From the NCBI RefSeq assembly GCF_014646635.1, contig NZ_BMNQ01000042.1, forward strand, positions 1 to 32,259: a stretch of 32,259 bases of DNA, given 5' to 3'. The DNA comes from Lentibacillus kapialis (lineage in GTDB: Bacteria > Bacillota > Bacilli > Bacillales > Amphibacillaceae). Position 1 is the first letter of the stretch, and each line of letters starts with the position of its first letter. The notes under the pieces are model-generated. The model was given only the letters and a program-made list of their open reading frames with translations. It searched no databases and had not been told where the DNA came from. The position numbers were made by a program, and so were the translations under genes. Positions 32,161-32,259 of this stretch are shown here, one piece after another.

Positions 32161-32259
32161 AATTTCATAAATCAATAAAAAAATCATAAGCGTCTATTTT
32201 CCGAGAAAATGTTGCTTCATAACCTGAAGTTTTCTAAAAATACGCTGTTCGGACGAAAA

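Overview
The window looks like chromosomal DNA of a moderately halophilic, low-GC Gram-positive bacterium of the Bacillaceae (Virgibacillus/Lentibacillus/Oceanobacillus type). The basis is the ectABC ectoine cluster, Bacillus-type AhpC/AhpF, NiaR, YugN-like and NERD proteins, lipoproteins with Bacillus signal peptides, strong GGAGG ribosome sites and frequent TTG/GTG starts. The genus is an inference.

Layout. 1-4.0 kb: a possible ABC-ATPase scrap, a YugN-like gene, a 215-bp MITE-like element, an SDR gene cut down to 54 codons, an ABC1/UbiB-type kinase, and a DUF488 gene split by a 236-bp insertion. 4.1-10.9 kb (all minus): a dicarboxylate/glutamate symporter, the SbcD-SbcC nuclease and a NERD protein. 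10.9-13.8 kb: a 21-bp-period array, a sodium:solute symporter with its small membrane partner, and divergent NiaR. 13.8-16.4 kb: metA, whose 5' leader holds the second MITE copy, a GNAT gene and a second 21-bp-period array. 16.4-18.9 kb: ectABC. 19.0-21.4 kb: a polar amino-acid ABC importer with a pseudoknot-capable terminator between binding protein and permease. 21.6-25.6 kb: a quinone oxidoreductase, a small acidic protein, HMG-CoA synthase and a class II HDAC-family hydrolase. 25.8-28.0 kb: ahpC-ahpF. 28.2 kb: tRNA-Val(GAC). 28.5-30.7 kb: a copper-related block. 30.9-32.1 kb: an APC permease.

Most genes are ordinary. The unusual content is between them. A family of 86-bp repeats sits immediately beyond the T-tract of rho-independent terminators (three full copies of exactly 86 bp, one half copy, one diverged copy). 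Two arrays with unrelated cores share an exact 21-bp period, and each lies 33-41 bp from one of those repeats. Two 215-bp MITE-like copies have matching flanks that look like target duplications.

The copper block is the best candidate for an incompletely described system. An intact copZ lies behind a csoR-to-copA deletion scar, which still has a CsoR-type operator in its promoter. Divergent from it, behind a second TACCC-N5-GGGTA operator, are a Met-rich membrane protein, a lipoprotein carrying a complete CuA ligand set, and a membrane-anchored Cys/His/Met protein of a family I do not recognise. Four relic genes in one window suggest a genome that loses genes by deletion and small insertions.
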